27,664 bases of DNA from Aquincola sp. (lineage in GTDB: Bacteria > Pseudomonadota > Gammaproteobacteria > Burkholderiales > Burkholderiaceae_C): contig JAOUIM010000005.1 of the NCBI GenBank assembly GCA_029884035.1, positions 1 through 27,664 of the forward strand. Direction: 5' to 3'. Shown one piece after another: positions 1-7,314 of this stretch. Positions within the stretch are counted from its first letter, which is position 1; the number at the start of each line of letters is the position of its first letter. The translations under genes and the position numbers were made by a program. Below the pieces are notes generated by a model. That model worked only from the letters and a program-made list of their open reading frames with translations, was not told the DNA's origin and searched no databases.

Positions 1-622
1 TGATCTTCGGGTTGGTGCTCTGCGCGCCGAGCGTGAAGCTGTTGATGTTGCGGATCACCTCGGGTATCGGGATCGAGCCCACCACGCCCAGCGTGTTGGT
101 CTTGGTGGCCGCGCCGGCGACGATGCCCGCGAGGTAAGCGCCCTCGTAGGTGCGGCTGTCGTAGGTGCGCAGGTTGTCGGCCGTCTTAAAGCCGGTGGCA
201 TGCTCGAACTTGACACCCTTCTCGTCGGTGGCGACCTTCATCATCGGGTCCATGTAGCCGAAGGTCGTGCCGAAGATGAGCTTGTTGCCCTCGCTGACCA
301 TCTGGCGGATCACGCGCTCGGCGTCGGCCGCTTCGGGCACGTTCTCCACGTAACTCGTCTTGACCTTGTCGCCAAACTCGGCCTCGACCGCCTTGCGGCC
401 CAGGTCGTGAGCGAAGGTCCAGCCCGCGTCGCCGACCGGGCCGACGTAGGCAAAGGCGATCTTCAGCGGTTCGGGCTTGGCCGGCGCCGAGGCCGCCGCC
501 GGGGCTGCCGCCACGGGCTTGGGCGCCTCTTCCTTCTTGCCGCAGCCCACGAGCGCTGCCGAAGCGGCCAGCGCGGATGCACCGGCCAGGCGGACCAGCA
601 GGCGCTTCTTGGTGTCGAACAT
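1..622 (-). CDS. BMP family ABC transporter substrate-binding lipoprotein (N-terminal part, cut by window edge)
   Basis: This is the N-terminal ~207 residues of a periplasmic binding protein of the BMP/Med (BmpA, PnrA-like) family; the gene continues past the left edge. The start ATG at 622-620 has AGGAGA a few bases upstream. A basic N-terminus and hydrophobic stretch lead to a lipobox ending at Cys27 (ALVGC), so the product is expected to be a lipoprotein anchored at the membrane. An Ala/Pro/Lys-rich linker follows to about residue 52, then the family's first lobe: KIAFAYVGPVGDAGWT, the FGTTFGYMDPM segment, and YEGAYLAGIVAGAATKT. Family members bind purine nucleosides or related ligands and deliver them to an ABC permease. 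The permease and ATPase genes are not visible here, so the ligand cannot be named. Confidence 0.9.
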   Translation of the reverse strand, partial: MFDTKKRLLVRLAGASALAASAALVGCGKKEEAPKPVAAAPAAASAPAKPEPLKIAFAYVGPVGDAGWTFAHDLGRKAVEAEFGDKVKTSYVENVPEAADAERVIRQMVSEGNKLIFGTTFGYMDPMMKVATDEKGVKFEHATGFKTADNLRTYDSRTYEGAYLAGIVAGAATKTNTLGVVGSIPIPEVIRNINSFTLGAQSTNPKI

Positions 623-664
623 GGTTTCTCCTGGTGAAGACGGACAACGGTGCCGAGGGGCAGG

Positions 665-670
665 ATTATG
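665..670 (-). promoter_or_regulatory. candidate -10 element of the BMP-protein gene
   Basis: Read on the minus strand this is CATAAT, a five-of-six match to the sigma70 -10 box, 43 bases before the BMP start codon. No convincing -35 box is seen at the right spacing, so this is only a candidate. Confidence 0.25.
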
Positions 671-721
671 GACGCTCGATCAGCCCCGGGACCGAGCCCC
701 CCAACGGTCGGCCGCAAGGCG

Positions 722-765
722 GCGGACGGCGCGGCAGATGCTGTCATATCGCGGACGGCGCGGCA
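722..765. repeat. 15-bp direct repeat pair upstream of the BMP gene
   Basis: GCGGACGGCGCGGCA occurs at 722-736 and again at 751-765, a 29-bp period. The second copy runs into a perfect 14-bp palindrome, CGCGGCATGCCGCG, at 759-772. Both lie in the 191-bp gap between the BMP gene and the DUF599 gene. They may be regulatory or a relic of local duplication; no known site is recognised. Confidence 0.5.
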
Positions 766-813
766 TGCCGCGACGCATATATCCGGCATGCGATACAGCG
801 CATGCCCGAGTGC

Positions 814-1506
814 TCAGCTACGCATCAGCGTCACCGCCTCGGAATGGAACTCGCGCCGGTACAGCACCCACACCACGCCCGCGCTGGCGAGCGCGAACGC
901 CAGCGGCGAGAACAGCCACGCCGCCGCGGCGAAGGCGAAGTAATAGGCGCGCAGGCCATCGTTGAAGGCCTCCGCGGCCAGGCCCACGACGGCACCGGCG
1001 CGATCGGCAAAGTGTTCGCGCTCGCCGGCTGGCGACTGCTCGAACACGCGGAAGTCCGGTGCCGCTGCCACGAGCAGCGCACCCATGCTGTAAAGGCGCA
1101 GACTCCACGTGAAGCGGAAGAAGGCGTAGACAAACACGCTCGCCAGCAGCACGAGCTTGATGTCGAGCAGCAATGTCGTCGTGCGCGCCGCGAATGGCAA
1201 CTCCTTGAACAGCGCGCCGGCCTGTTCGCTCGCGCCGAGCGCGGCCAGCAAGCCGCCGATGATCAGCAGCGAGGTCGATGCGAAGAAGCTCGGGCTCGCG
1301 GACAGGCTCTGCACGACCACACCATCGACCACACGCACCTCGCGGAATGTCGCCTGCAGCATCCACTGCCGGCGCACGCGGTTGCTCGCTGCAAGCAGCG
1401 ACGGCTGCACCTTGGCGCGGCGACGTGCGAACTGGGCATAGCCGACCCAGGCCACAACGTACGCGAGCAGCCCGCCCCAGTCCCAAGGCGACAGCACATT
1501 GAGCAT
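814..1506 (-). CDS. DUF599 family membrane protein
   Basis: A membrane protein of about 230 residues. It has an N-terminal hydrophobic segment (WGGLLAYVVAWVGYAQF), an RRQWM motif in the following loop, and further membrane segments (TSLLIIGGLLAALG, IKLVLLASVFVYAFF and two near the C-terminus). Conserved-looking features are the F-F-A-S-T-S/LLIIGG region and FNDGLRAYYFAFAA. This matches the DUF599 family, whose function is unknown. The ATG at 1506 is chosen; an in-frame GTG at 1524 is an alternative and neither has a strong ribosome site. The gene lies 56 bp after the FMN reductase gene (38 bp if the GTG is used) and could be the last member of the pirin operon. Confidence 0.8.
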   Translation of the reverse strand: MLNVLSPWDWGGLLAYVVAWVGYAQFARRRAKVQPSLLAASNRVRRQWMLQATFREVRVVDGVVVQSLSASPSFFASTSLLIIGGLLAALGASEQAGALFKELPFAARTTTLLLDIKLVLLASVFVYAFFRFTWSLRLYSMGALLVAAAPDFRVFEQSPAGEREHFADRAGAVVGLAAEAFNDGLRAYYFAFAAAAWLFSPLAFALASAGVVWVLYRREFHSEAVTLMRS

Positions 1507-1562
1507 CTGGCGTGCGGCGTCCACGCCTGACTGTAGCCGGCTCGGCCCGCCTCGGCCGAAGG

Positions 1563-2138
1563 TCAGCGCCTCAGCGCTGCTTCCTTCAGCACCGCATGCA
1601 CCACCCCGTCGAGCGTGGCGGCAGCTTTCGGGTCGGCGAGCGCCCCGTCGGCGGCGAACGCCTCGTTCGCGCGCCCCACCGCCTGTTGCGGCGGCAGCAC
1701 CAGCATCTGGAAGGCCATCTGCAGGTACTGGCGCAGGAAGTTCATTGCCCGCAGGCCGCCGAGCATGCCGGGGGAACTCGACAGCAGCGCCACCGGCTTG
1801 CCGGCGCTGACCGCGGTGCCGTCCTTCAGTCGCGACAGCCAGTCGAACGCGTTGATTACCAGCGGCGTCGGGAAACCGTTGTACTCGGGCGTCACGATGA
1901 ACAGCGCATCGTGCGCGGCGATCGCGTCGCGCAGCGCCGTCGCCCCCGCTGGCACGCCTTGCGCGACCTCGAGGTCGCCGTCGTACAGCGGCAGGCCGAG
2001 CGCGCGCAGGTCGAGCACCTCGGTCGCTGCACCGGCGCCATCGGCGACGCGCCTTGCGGCATCACGCAGCCTGACACTGAGCGCGCCATGGCGTGCGCTG
2101 CCGGCGATCAGCAGTAGCTTGAGCGGCGCGCTGCTCAT
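1563..2138 (-). CDS. NAD(P)H-dependent FMN reductase / chromate reductase-like flavoprotein
   Basis: A 191-residue cytoplasmic flavodoxin-fold oxidoreductase. The N-terminal LLLIAGSARHGALS forms the FMN phosphate-binding loop. TPEYNGFPTPLVINAFDWLSR (about residues 84-104) is the signature of the NADPH-dependent FMN reductase/ChrR/azoreductase-like family, and SSSPGMLGGLRA supplies a second flavin loop. Such enzymes reduce FMN or quinones and other electrophiles with NAD(P)H; the physiological substrate cannot be told from sequence. The ribosome site (TGAGGG) overlaps the DoxX stop codon and the gap is 9 bp, so it is co-transcribed with doxX and the pirin gene. The pairing with pirin and DoxX suggests a quinone or redox-stress role, which is inference. 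Confidence 0.9.
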   Translation of the reverse strand: MSSAPLKLLLIAGSARHGALSVRLRDAARRVADGAGAATEVLDLRALGLPLYDGDLEVAQGVPAGATALRDAIAAHDALFIVTPEYNGFPTPLVINAFDWLSRLKDGTAVSAGKPVALLSSSPGMLGGLRAMNFLRQYLQMAFQMLVLPPQQAVGRANEAFAADGALADPKAAATLDGVVHAVLKEAALRR

Positions 2139-2147
2139 CGCAAACCC

Positions 2148-2558
2148 TCAGGCCGCCGCGCCGCGGCGCGTATCCAGGCTGAGCGTGCCCGCGCCGAAGG
2201 CGAAGACGAACAGCAGACCCCCGGTGACCGCCAGGTTCTTCATGAACATCAGCTGCTGCATGAACTGCTGTTCCTTGGGCATGGCCCAGAAGTTGTGGAA
2301 CAGCACGGTTGCCACCACGGTGAAGATCGCCAGTGCCAGCGCGGCCCAGCGCGCCTGCCAGCCGACGATCAACAGCACGCCGGCCACCACCTCGAGCACG
2401 CCGGCACCCGCCGCCAGCACCTGCGCCGCAGGCAGCCCGACGCTGGCGATGTAGCCGGCCGTGCCTTCGAGGCCCGTCAGCTTGGAGACGCCGGACAGCA
2501 CGAACATCAACGCCAGCAGGATGCGGGCGATCAACAGGGGGAATCCTTGGGCATTCAT
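2148..2558 (-). CDS. DoxX family membrane protein
   Basis: A 136-residue integral membrane protein with four predicted hydrophobic helices: residues ~8-26 (LIARILLALMFVLSGVSKL), ~45-65, ~68-90, and ~108-125. The first helix carries the LSGVSKL signature, and FHNFW plus the late MKNLAVTGGLL segment are also typical of DoxX/SURF4-like proteins. Relatives include the small subunit of thiosulfate:quinone oxidoreductase and membrane partners of oxidoreductases under redox stress. The start ATG at 2558 has AAGGAG at good spacing. It sits 44 bp after the pirin gene and 9 bp before the FMN reductase gene in one operon. Confidence 0.9.
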   Translation of the reverse strand: MNAQGFPLLIARILLALMFVLSGVSKLTGLEGTAGYIASVGLPAAQVLAAGAGVLEVVAGVLLIVGWQARWAALALAIFTVVATVLFHNFWAMPKEQQFMQQLMFMKNLAVTGGLLFVFAFGAGTLSLDTRRGAAA

Positions 2559-2602
2559 CGACAGACTCCTTGAAAGCAGTGGTGGGGGTGGGACGCGCGG
2601 CT

Positions 2603-3304
2603 TCAGCGCGCAAGATCGAACACGAGGACCTCGGCCTGGTGGCCTTGGTCGATAACGAGACGGCTCTCGCCGTCGAGCTTGGCCGCGTCGCCTGCCTCCA
2701 GAGACTGGCCATTCACGCGAATGCGGCCTCGCGCGACATGCACGTAGGCGAGCCGACCCGCGTCGAGCGAGAGTTCAGCGTGCTCGTCGCCGTCGAACAA
2801 TCCGGCTCGCAGCGACGCGTCGGCATTGAGCCGGACCGAGCCGTCGCTCCCGTCGGGCGAAGCGACCAGGCGCAGTCGGCCGCGTTTCTCGGCCGATGAA
2901 AACGCTTTCTGCTCGTAGCCCGGCGCCAGCCCCTGGCGCCCGGGCAGGATCCAGATCTGAAGGAAATGCGTCGCCTTGTCGGCGGCGTGGTTGTACTCGC
3001 TGTGCGCAATGCCGCGGCCGGCCGTCATGCGCTGCACCTCGCCGGGCACGATGGTCGCGCCGTTGCCGATGCTGTCCTTGTGGCCGAGTGCGCCATCGAG
3101 CACGTAGCTGACGATCTCCATGTCGCGGTGGCCGTGCGTGCCGAAGCCCGTGCCCGGCGCGATGCGATCCTCGTTGATGACGCGCAGATTCCCGAAGCCC
3201 ATGTGGGCCGCGTCGTAGTAGTCGGCAAACGAGAAGCTGTGGAAGCTCTTGAGCCAGCCGTGGTCGACGTAACCACGGTCCTGGGATTTGCGAAGCGTCA
3301 GCAT
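2603..3304 (-). CDS. Pirin family protein (quercetin 2,3-dioxygenase-like bicupin)
   Basis: A 233-residue bicupin of the YhhW/pirin type. The N-terminal cupin holds the four expected metal ligands: His57 and His59 in GTHGHRDMEI, and His101 and Glu103 in GIAHSEYN. The opening RKSQDRGYVDHGWLKSFHSF and the HMGFGNLRVINEDR segment are strongly conserved in this subfamily. Length matches E. coli YhhW (about 230 aa). Some members cleave quercetin, but the natural substrate in bacteria is mostly unknown. AAAGGACG precedes the ATG. It is the first gene of the pirin-DoxX-FMN reductase operon and is divergent from a LysR gene 91 bp away, which is the likely regulator. Confidence 0.93.
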   Translation of the reverse strand: MLTLRKSQDRGYVDHGWLKSFHSFSFADYYDAAHMGFGNLRVINEDRIAPGTGFGTHGHRDMEIVSYVLDGALGHKDSIGNGATIVPGEVQRMTAGRGIAHSEYNHAADKATHFLQIWILPGRQGLAPGYEQKAFSSAEKRGRLRLVASPDGSDGSVRLNADASLRAGLFDGDEHAELSLDAGRLAYVHVARGRIRVNGQSLEAGDAAKLDGESRLVIDQGHQAEVLVFDLAR

Positions 3305-3326
3305 GAATGCGTCCTTTCGATGCCTT

Positions 3327-3345
3327 CACTGTAGGCAGCGCAGTG
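3327..3345. promoter_or_regulatory. candidate LysR-type operator in the pirin/lysR divergent region
   Basis: CACTG at 3327-3331 and CAGTG at 3341-3345 form an interrupted inverted repeat with a 9-bp spacer, flanked outside by TTC and GCGAA. It lies between two divergent start codons (3304 and 3396), where LysR proteins usually bind. A possible -10 box for lysR (TAAGAT, 3384-3389) follows. Arm length is short, so this is a candidate only. Confidence 0.35.
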
Positions 3346-3395
3346 CGAAATCGGGCCGAGCGCCGCTGAAGGAGCCGTTCAAATAAGATGAATCC

Positions 3396-4412
3396 ATGCC
3401 CGACCGACCGACCGACCGTCGCAGCGCCCTGACCCCGGATGCCCTGGCCATGATGGACGCCATCGCCAAGGCCGGCAGCTTTGCCGCCGCCGCGCGTGAA
3501 CTCGGCAAGGTGCCCTCGGCGCTGACCTACAGCGTGCGACAGCTCGAGGACGCACTCGACGTGCTGCTGTTCGACCGCCGCTCGGGCCAGGCCGTGCTCA
3601 CCGCCGCCGGCGAGGAGCTGCTGCGCGAGGGCCGTCGCCTGCTCGCCGAGATGGACGCGGTGGCCAACCGCGTGCGTCGGGTGTCATGCGGCTGGGAAAC
3701 GCAGCTCACGATCGCGGTCGACGGCGTGATCTCGCGCATCACCATGTTCGAGTTGTGCGAGGCTTTCTTCGCGCTGCGCCCCAACGAAGGCAAGGAGGGT
3801 GACGCCGGCCCCGGAACGCGGCTGCGGTTGCGCACCGAGGTGCTGGCCGGCACCTGGGAGGCACTGCTGGCGGGCGAGGCCGACCTCGCGATCGGCGTGG
3901 GCAGCTCCGCCGGAACCCCGCCGCCGGGCATCGAGCTCGAACCTCTCGGCACGATCGACTTCGTCTTCGCGGTGGCGCCGCACCATCCGCTGGCCGCACT
4001 GCCGGAGCCACTGTCCGACGACGTGATCCTGCGCCACCGTGCGGTGGCGGTCGCCGACTCGGCACGCCGGCGCGAGCCGATGTCGTTCAACCTGCTGCCC
4101 GGACAGGACGTGTTCACGGTGGCGTCAGTCCAGGCCAAGCTCGAAGCGCAGCTGCGATGCCTGGGTTGCGGCTACCTGGCCGAGCCGATCGCACGCGAGC
4201 ACATCCGTGCCGGGCATCTGGTGGTCAAGGCGTTGCATCGCAGCCAGCCGCGCGCCAAGCTCCACTACGCCTGGCGCACCGCCGCGGCACCCGACCCGAA
4301 GAAGCCTCCACAGGGCCTGGCGCTGGGCTGGTGGTTGCAGCAGCTGGCGAGCAAGGCGACGCGCCGTGCGCTGCTCGAGCGGCACACCGGCCTGCCCACC
4401 GCGGTGGATTGA
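3396..4412 (+). CDS. LysR family transcriptional regulator
   Basis: A 338-residue LysR-type regulator. The N-terminal winged helix-turn-helix spans about residues 10-70 (LTPDALAMMDAIAKAGSFAA, then ARELGKVPSALTYSVRQLED), followed by a linker helix and a substrate-binding effector domain from about residue 100. It is longer than the usual ~300 aa, mainly because of a Gly/Glu-rich insertion near residue 130 and an extended C-terminus. No good ribosome site lies at the right distance (AAGGAG at 3369-3374 is 21 bp away), and the TAAGAT at 3384-3389 would give a very short or absent leader. It is divergent from the pirin operon and probably controls it. Codons 2-7 contain four tandem CCGA units. 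Confidence 0.93.
   Translation: MPDRPTDRRSALTPDALAMMDAIAKAGSFAAAARELGKVPSALTYSVRQLEDALDVLLFDRRSGQAVLTAAGEELLREGRRLLAEMDAVANRVRRVSCGWETQLTIAVDGVISRITMFELCEAFFALRPNEGKEGDAGPGTRLRLRTEVLAGTWEALLAGEADLAIGVGSSAGTPPPGIELEPLGTIDFVFAVAPHHPLAALPEPLSDDVILRHRAVAVADSARRREPMSFNLLPGQDVFTVASVQAKLEAQLRCLGCGYLAEPIAREHIRAGHLVVKALHRSQPRAKLHYAWRTAAAPDPKKPPQGLALGWWLQQLASKATRRALLERHTGLPTAVD
3400..3415 (+). repeat. tetranucleotide repeat (CCGA)4 in the start of lysR
   Basis: Four exact CCGA units at 3400-3415, followed by an imperfect CCGT, directly after the start codon of the LysR gene. The unit length is not a multiple of three, so gain or loss of one unit would shift the frame. Four copies is short for a slippage hotspot. 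Confidence 0.6.
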
Positions 4413-4490
4413 TGTCGATCCCCAAGCTCACCGTGTTCGCGACCCTCCGGGGGGGCGCCCGGCAGCTTCGGGCAGCCGGGTGCCATTGAG

Positions 4491-5381
4491 ATGGCCACCG
4501 CATACGTGGGCCGCTTCGCCCCGACGCCCAGCGGCCCACTGCACGCCGGCTCGGTGGTCGCCGCGCTGGCGAGCTGGCTCGACGCGCGCGCGCGCGGGGG
4601 CCGCTGGCTGGTGCGCATCGAAGATGTCGATGGCCCGCGGACCGACGCGGGCGCCGAGCAGACGATCGTCTCGCAGCTGCAGGCGCTGGGCCTCGAACCG
4701 GATGGATCGCCGGTGCGCCAGTCGGAACGCCACGCGTTGTACGAAGCCGCGCTGGCGCGGCTTCGTGCGGCCGACCTCGCCTACCCCTGCGGCTGCACGC
4801 GGCGCGAGATCGAGGCCGAGCTCGACGCCATGGGGCTGCCGGCGCAGCGCGGCGCGGAGCGCATCTACCCGGGCACCTGCCGACACGGGCTGCAGGGCAA
4901 GGTCGAACGCGCGTGGCGCCTGCGCTGCGGTGCTGACCGCCATCCGGTGGACATCGAATGGCACGACCGCCGCCTGGGTCTGCAATCCCAGGACGTGACC
5001 CACGGTGTGGGCGACTTCGTGCTGAAGCGCGCCGACGGCCCCTGGGCCTACCAGCTCGCGGTGGTGGTGGACGATGCCGATCAGGGCGTCACGGACGTGG
5101 TGCGCGGCGAAGACCTCGCCGACAACACCGCGCGCCAGATCCACCTGCAACGAGCGCTCGGCGTGGCCACGCCGCGCTACCTGCACACGCCGCTGGTGCG
5201 CGACGCGCGCGGCGAAAAACTGTCGAAGAGCAACGGCGCGCCCTCGCTTGACGTCAGTGACCCGCTCGCCGTGCTCCGCGATGCCGCACTCGTGCTCGGC
5301 CTGCGCGTGGCCGACAGCAGCAACCGGGAGCGCTGGCTGCGGCATGCGGTCACGGCCTGGCGCGAGCGCTGGCCCGTGTAG
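4491..5381 (+). CDS. gluQ: Glutamyl-Q tRNA(Asp) synthetase
   Basis: A 296-residue paralogue of glutamyl-tRNA synthetase that lacks the anticodon-binding half. It attaches glutamate to the queuosine at position 34 of tRNA-Asp in the cytoplasm. The N-terminus holds GRFAPTPSGPLHAGS, a HIGH-type ATP-binding motif (residues 8-21). RIEDVDGPR (42-50) is the glutamate-site motif of this family. A zinc site is formed by Cys100, Cys102, Tyr126 and Cys130, and the KMSKS-type loop is KLSKS (243-247). Length agrees with E. coli GluQ (about 300 aa). The start ATG follows the LysR gene by 78 bp with only a weak ribosome site. It is convergent with the ChaN gene, 6 bp away. Confidence 0.95.
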   Translation: MATAYVGRFAPTPSGPLHAGSVVAALASWLDARARGGRWLVRIEDVDGPRTDAGAEQTIVSQLQALGLEPDGSPVRQSERHALYEAALARLRAADLAYPCGCTRREIEAELDAMGLPAQRGAERIYPGTCRHGLQGKVERAWRLRCGADRHPVDIEWHDRRLGLQSQDVTHGVGDFVLKRADGPWAYQLAVVVDDADQGVTDVVRGEDLADNTARQIHLQRALGVATPRYLHTPLVRDARGEKLSKSNGAPSLDVSDPLAVLRDAALVLGLRVADSSNRERWLRHAVTAWRERWPV

Positions 5382-5387
5382 GCATCT

Positions 5388-6287
5388 TCACGCCGCGGGG
5401 CGGACCTCGCGCGCAGGATCGCGCGACTTGAATCCCGCGCACGGGTCGGGACGCTCGGCCACCTCGGTGCGCAGCGCGATGTCGAACGCGCCGACCGGCG
5501 TGTCCGTGTCGGCACTTTCCAGCAGCCCGACCACGAACAGCCGCGACGCCTGCTGTCCATCGATCCAGCGCGGCACGCCCAGATCGCGCCGCACATGGCC
5601 GTTGCCCGCCAGCAGCACGATGCCGCGCTGCGCGTGTCGCCGCAGCAGGTCGGCCATCACGGCGTCGCGTGCAAACTGGGCCTGCGCCATTCGCGGCCAC
5701 AGCGTGGCCGGCAGCGCACCGCAGTGGCCACGATCGATCTCGCGCTCCTGGGCCTGCAGCCAGTCGCTCGCGATCGCACGGTCGAGCCCGAGCGCCGCCA
5801 GGCGTTCGGCATCGAACCCCGCGGCGAGCCCGCCACGCACGATGCGCCGCGTGTCGGCGTTGGAAAGGTTGGCGGCCAGCAGCGGCACGTCGTACGCAAG
5901 CGCCAGGGCCACGTAAGGCCGATAGAACGCCCAGTTCCAGCTGTCGCCGGGTCGAGCACCATACGCCGTGGCCTGCTCGATCACATATTGGGCGTCTCGA
6001 GGGCGCTCACGGCGCGCGCGGTCGATGTCGGCCTGGCGCTCGATGTCGAACTGCTCCATCGCGATCGCCGGTCTCCAGCCAGCGGCGAAGGCGCGCCGCA
6101 GCAGATCCAGCCGCAGCCGATGCTGCGCGGCGTTGTCGTGCACCTCGCCGAGCAGGACGATGGCATCGCCGGCAAGGCGCGATTCCCAGGGTTGCAGCGG
6201 CGTCGGTGACGTGCAGGCCAGCATGACGGTGGCCAGGCATGCCATCGCCAGACGATGAAGCACGATCGATCTCAGATTGGGCAGCAT
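5388..6287 (-). CDS. ChaN family lipoprotein
   Basis: A 299-residue protein of the ChaN/PhuW-like family (haem-regulated, iron-acquisition associated lipoproteins). A hydrophobic N-terminus ends in a lipobox with Cys25 (VMLAC), pointing to a membrane-anchored lipoprotein. The domain opens with DAIVLLGEVHDN (Glu48 and His50), followed by AIAMEQFDIERQ, then WNWAFYRPYVALALAYDVPLLAANL and a late VLLAGNGHVRRDLGVPRW, all typical of the family. In Campylobacter ChaN binds two stacked haems. No haem transport genes are next to it here, so a haem role is by family only. The end is 6 bp from the converging gluQ gene. Confidence 0.9.
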   Translation of the reverse strand: MLPNLRSIVLHRLAMACLATVMLACTSPTPLQPWESRLAGDAIVLLGEVHDNAAQHRLRLDLLRRAFAAGWRPAIAMEQFDIERQADIDRARRERPRDAQYVIEQATAYGARPGDSWNWAFYRPYVALALAYDVPLLAANLSNADTRRIVRGGLAAGFDAERLAALGLDRAIASDWLQAQEREIDRGHCGALPATLWPRMAQAQFARDAVMADLLRRHAQRGIVLLAGNGHVRRDLGVPRWIDGQQASRLFVVGLLESADTDTPVGAFDIALRTEVAERPDPCAGFKSRDPAREVRPAA

Positions 6288-6385
6288 GCGACGACGTCGG
6301 TTGACCGGAGGGGAATCGGCAGGTGCCGAGTATCGGCGCGACCGACTGTCGCTGCCTGCCTGTCACCGACCGACGGCGGGCCGCG

Positions 6386-6967
6386 TCACTTGGTGGGCAC
6401 CGTGCCCACCCAGCTGCGCTGGAAGTCATCGAATTCCGCGTGGGACGATTCGGAAACCTCGAGGTTCTCGCCAACCCTGAGATCCTGCAGTCGCGAGTCG
6501 CGCTCGTCGCGCAACTCCGCGGCACTTTGCAGTGGGCGCAGACCTTCGATGATCATCGCCAGCGACGCCGATGGCTCGTCGCTGGCCAGCATCTCAGCCT
6601 GGGCCAGGGCGTCGACCAGCACCTGGCCTGGGAGCGCGGCGACGCCTGCCCAGCCCCGGCGATCCAGCACATCGTGCACGCGGACCAGGTCGCGCATGGA
6701 CTGTGCCGCATAGTCAGGCCCATGGGCGAGCAGGCGCGCACTCAACTCTTCACACAGCTGAGCCACCGACGGCACGTCACCCACCGATGCCGCACGCCGG
6801 CGCTCGACGAGCACCACTCGCAGCGAACCGTCGCGCCGCTCCAGCCCGATCGGGCGACCCAGCGCACCCTTCAGCAGCCGCAGCGCATCCTTCTTGCCGG
6901 CAGGCGCGCGGCGGTCCTTGGCGATGGCACTGCGGGACGCCTTGCGACCTGGTGTTTTGGTGGACAT
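6386..6967 (-). CDS. Hypothetical protein with basic N-terminus
   Basis: About 193 residues, function not recognised. The first ~30 residues are rich in Lys, Arg and Ala (KTPGRKASRSAIAKDRR and onward), resembling a disordered nucleic-acid-binding tail. The rest looks like a soluble mainly helical domain (LKGALGRPIGLERRDGSLRV, then repeated Leu/Ala-rich helices), and the C-terminus is acidic (LEVSESSHAEFDDFQRSW). No membrane segment or signal peptide is seen. The ATG at 6967 is chosen because AGGGAA lies at suitable distance; an in-frame ATG at 6994 lacks a ribosome site. Codon use matches the neighbours, so it is likely a real gene. It runs in the same direction as the ChaN gene, 98 bp upstream of it. 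Confidence 0.7.
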   Translation of the reverse strand: MSTKTPGRKASRSAIAKDRRAPAGKKDALRLLKGALGRPIGLERRDGSLRVVLVERRRAASVGDVPSVAQLCEELSARLLAHGPDYAAQSMRDLVRVHDVLDRRGWAGVAALPGQVLVDALAQAEMLASDEPSASLAMIIEGLRPLQSAAELRDERDSRLQDLRVGENLEVSESSHAEFDDFQRSWVGTVPTK

Positions 6968-7001
6968 GCGAAGTTCCCTGCCTTGCGGTTGCATTGTCGA
7001 C

Positions 7002-7220
7002 GTGCCGCATTTCGGCGGCCCGTGGTCCGGTCAGCGCCAAGCCCTCTTGCGCGCGACGGACACGTTCATCGCAGCGATTCTCGATCGCATGTGGCCGTGC
7101 GTGTTGCACCCGGGCGCGATGCGCGACCCCCACCACGACTTCTTGCCGCTTTTCGACCACCGGCGGAAGGTCGGCGCCGCGGATCACCGCATCGCCGTGT
7201 CGAAGGCGGGCAAGTCGTGA
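7002..7220 (+). CDS. Possible small protein or gene remnant
   Basis: An open frame of 72 codons from a GTG at 7002 to TGA at 7220, lying in the gap between two divergent hypothetical genes. By my count all but 8 of the 72 codons end in G or C, which fits coding use in this genome. The peptide includes ATDTFIAAILDRMWPCVLH and RDPHHDFLPLFDHRR. No ribosome site precedes the GTG or the internal ATGs at 7089 and 7119, and I recognise no family. It could be a small gene, a decayed fragment of a larger one, or chance in GC-rich DNA. Confidence 0.25.
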   Translation: MPHFGGPWSGQRQALLRATDTFIAAILDRMWPCVLHPGAMRDPHHDFLPLFDHRRKVGAADHRIAVSKAGKS

Positions 7221-7314
7221 ACTAGGTACTTCGCGAAAGCGGCACACCGTCGATACATTTGTTTACGGAAGCGCTCCGACGAATGCCGCGGCGCGCGTTT
7301 CGAAGGAGGACATC

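Noticed and set aside
4441..4490. Small hairpin (CCCGGC ... GCCGGG) just before gluQ as a riboswitch or terminator
   Set aside because: Only 6 bp of stem, no T-run, and no similarity to a riboswitch I know; ordinary for this GC content.
6571..7314. Upstream extension of the coiled-coil gene to a much longer protein
   Set aside because: It would overlap the minus-strand hypothetical gene, and AAGGAGGA at 7303-7310 places the start at 7315 or 7318.
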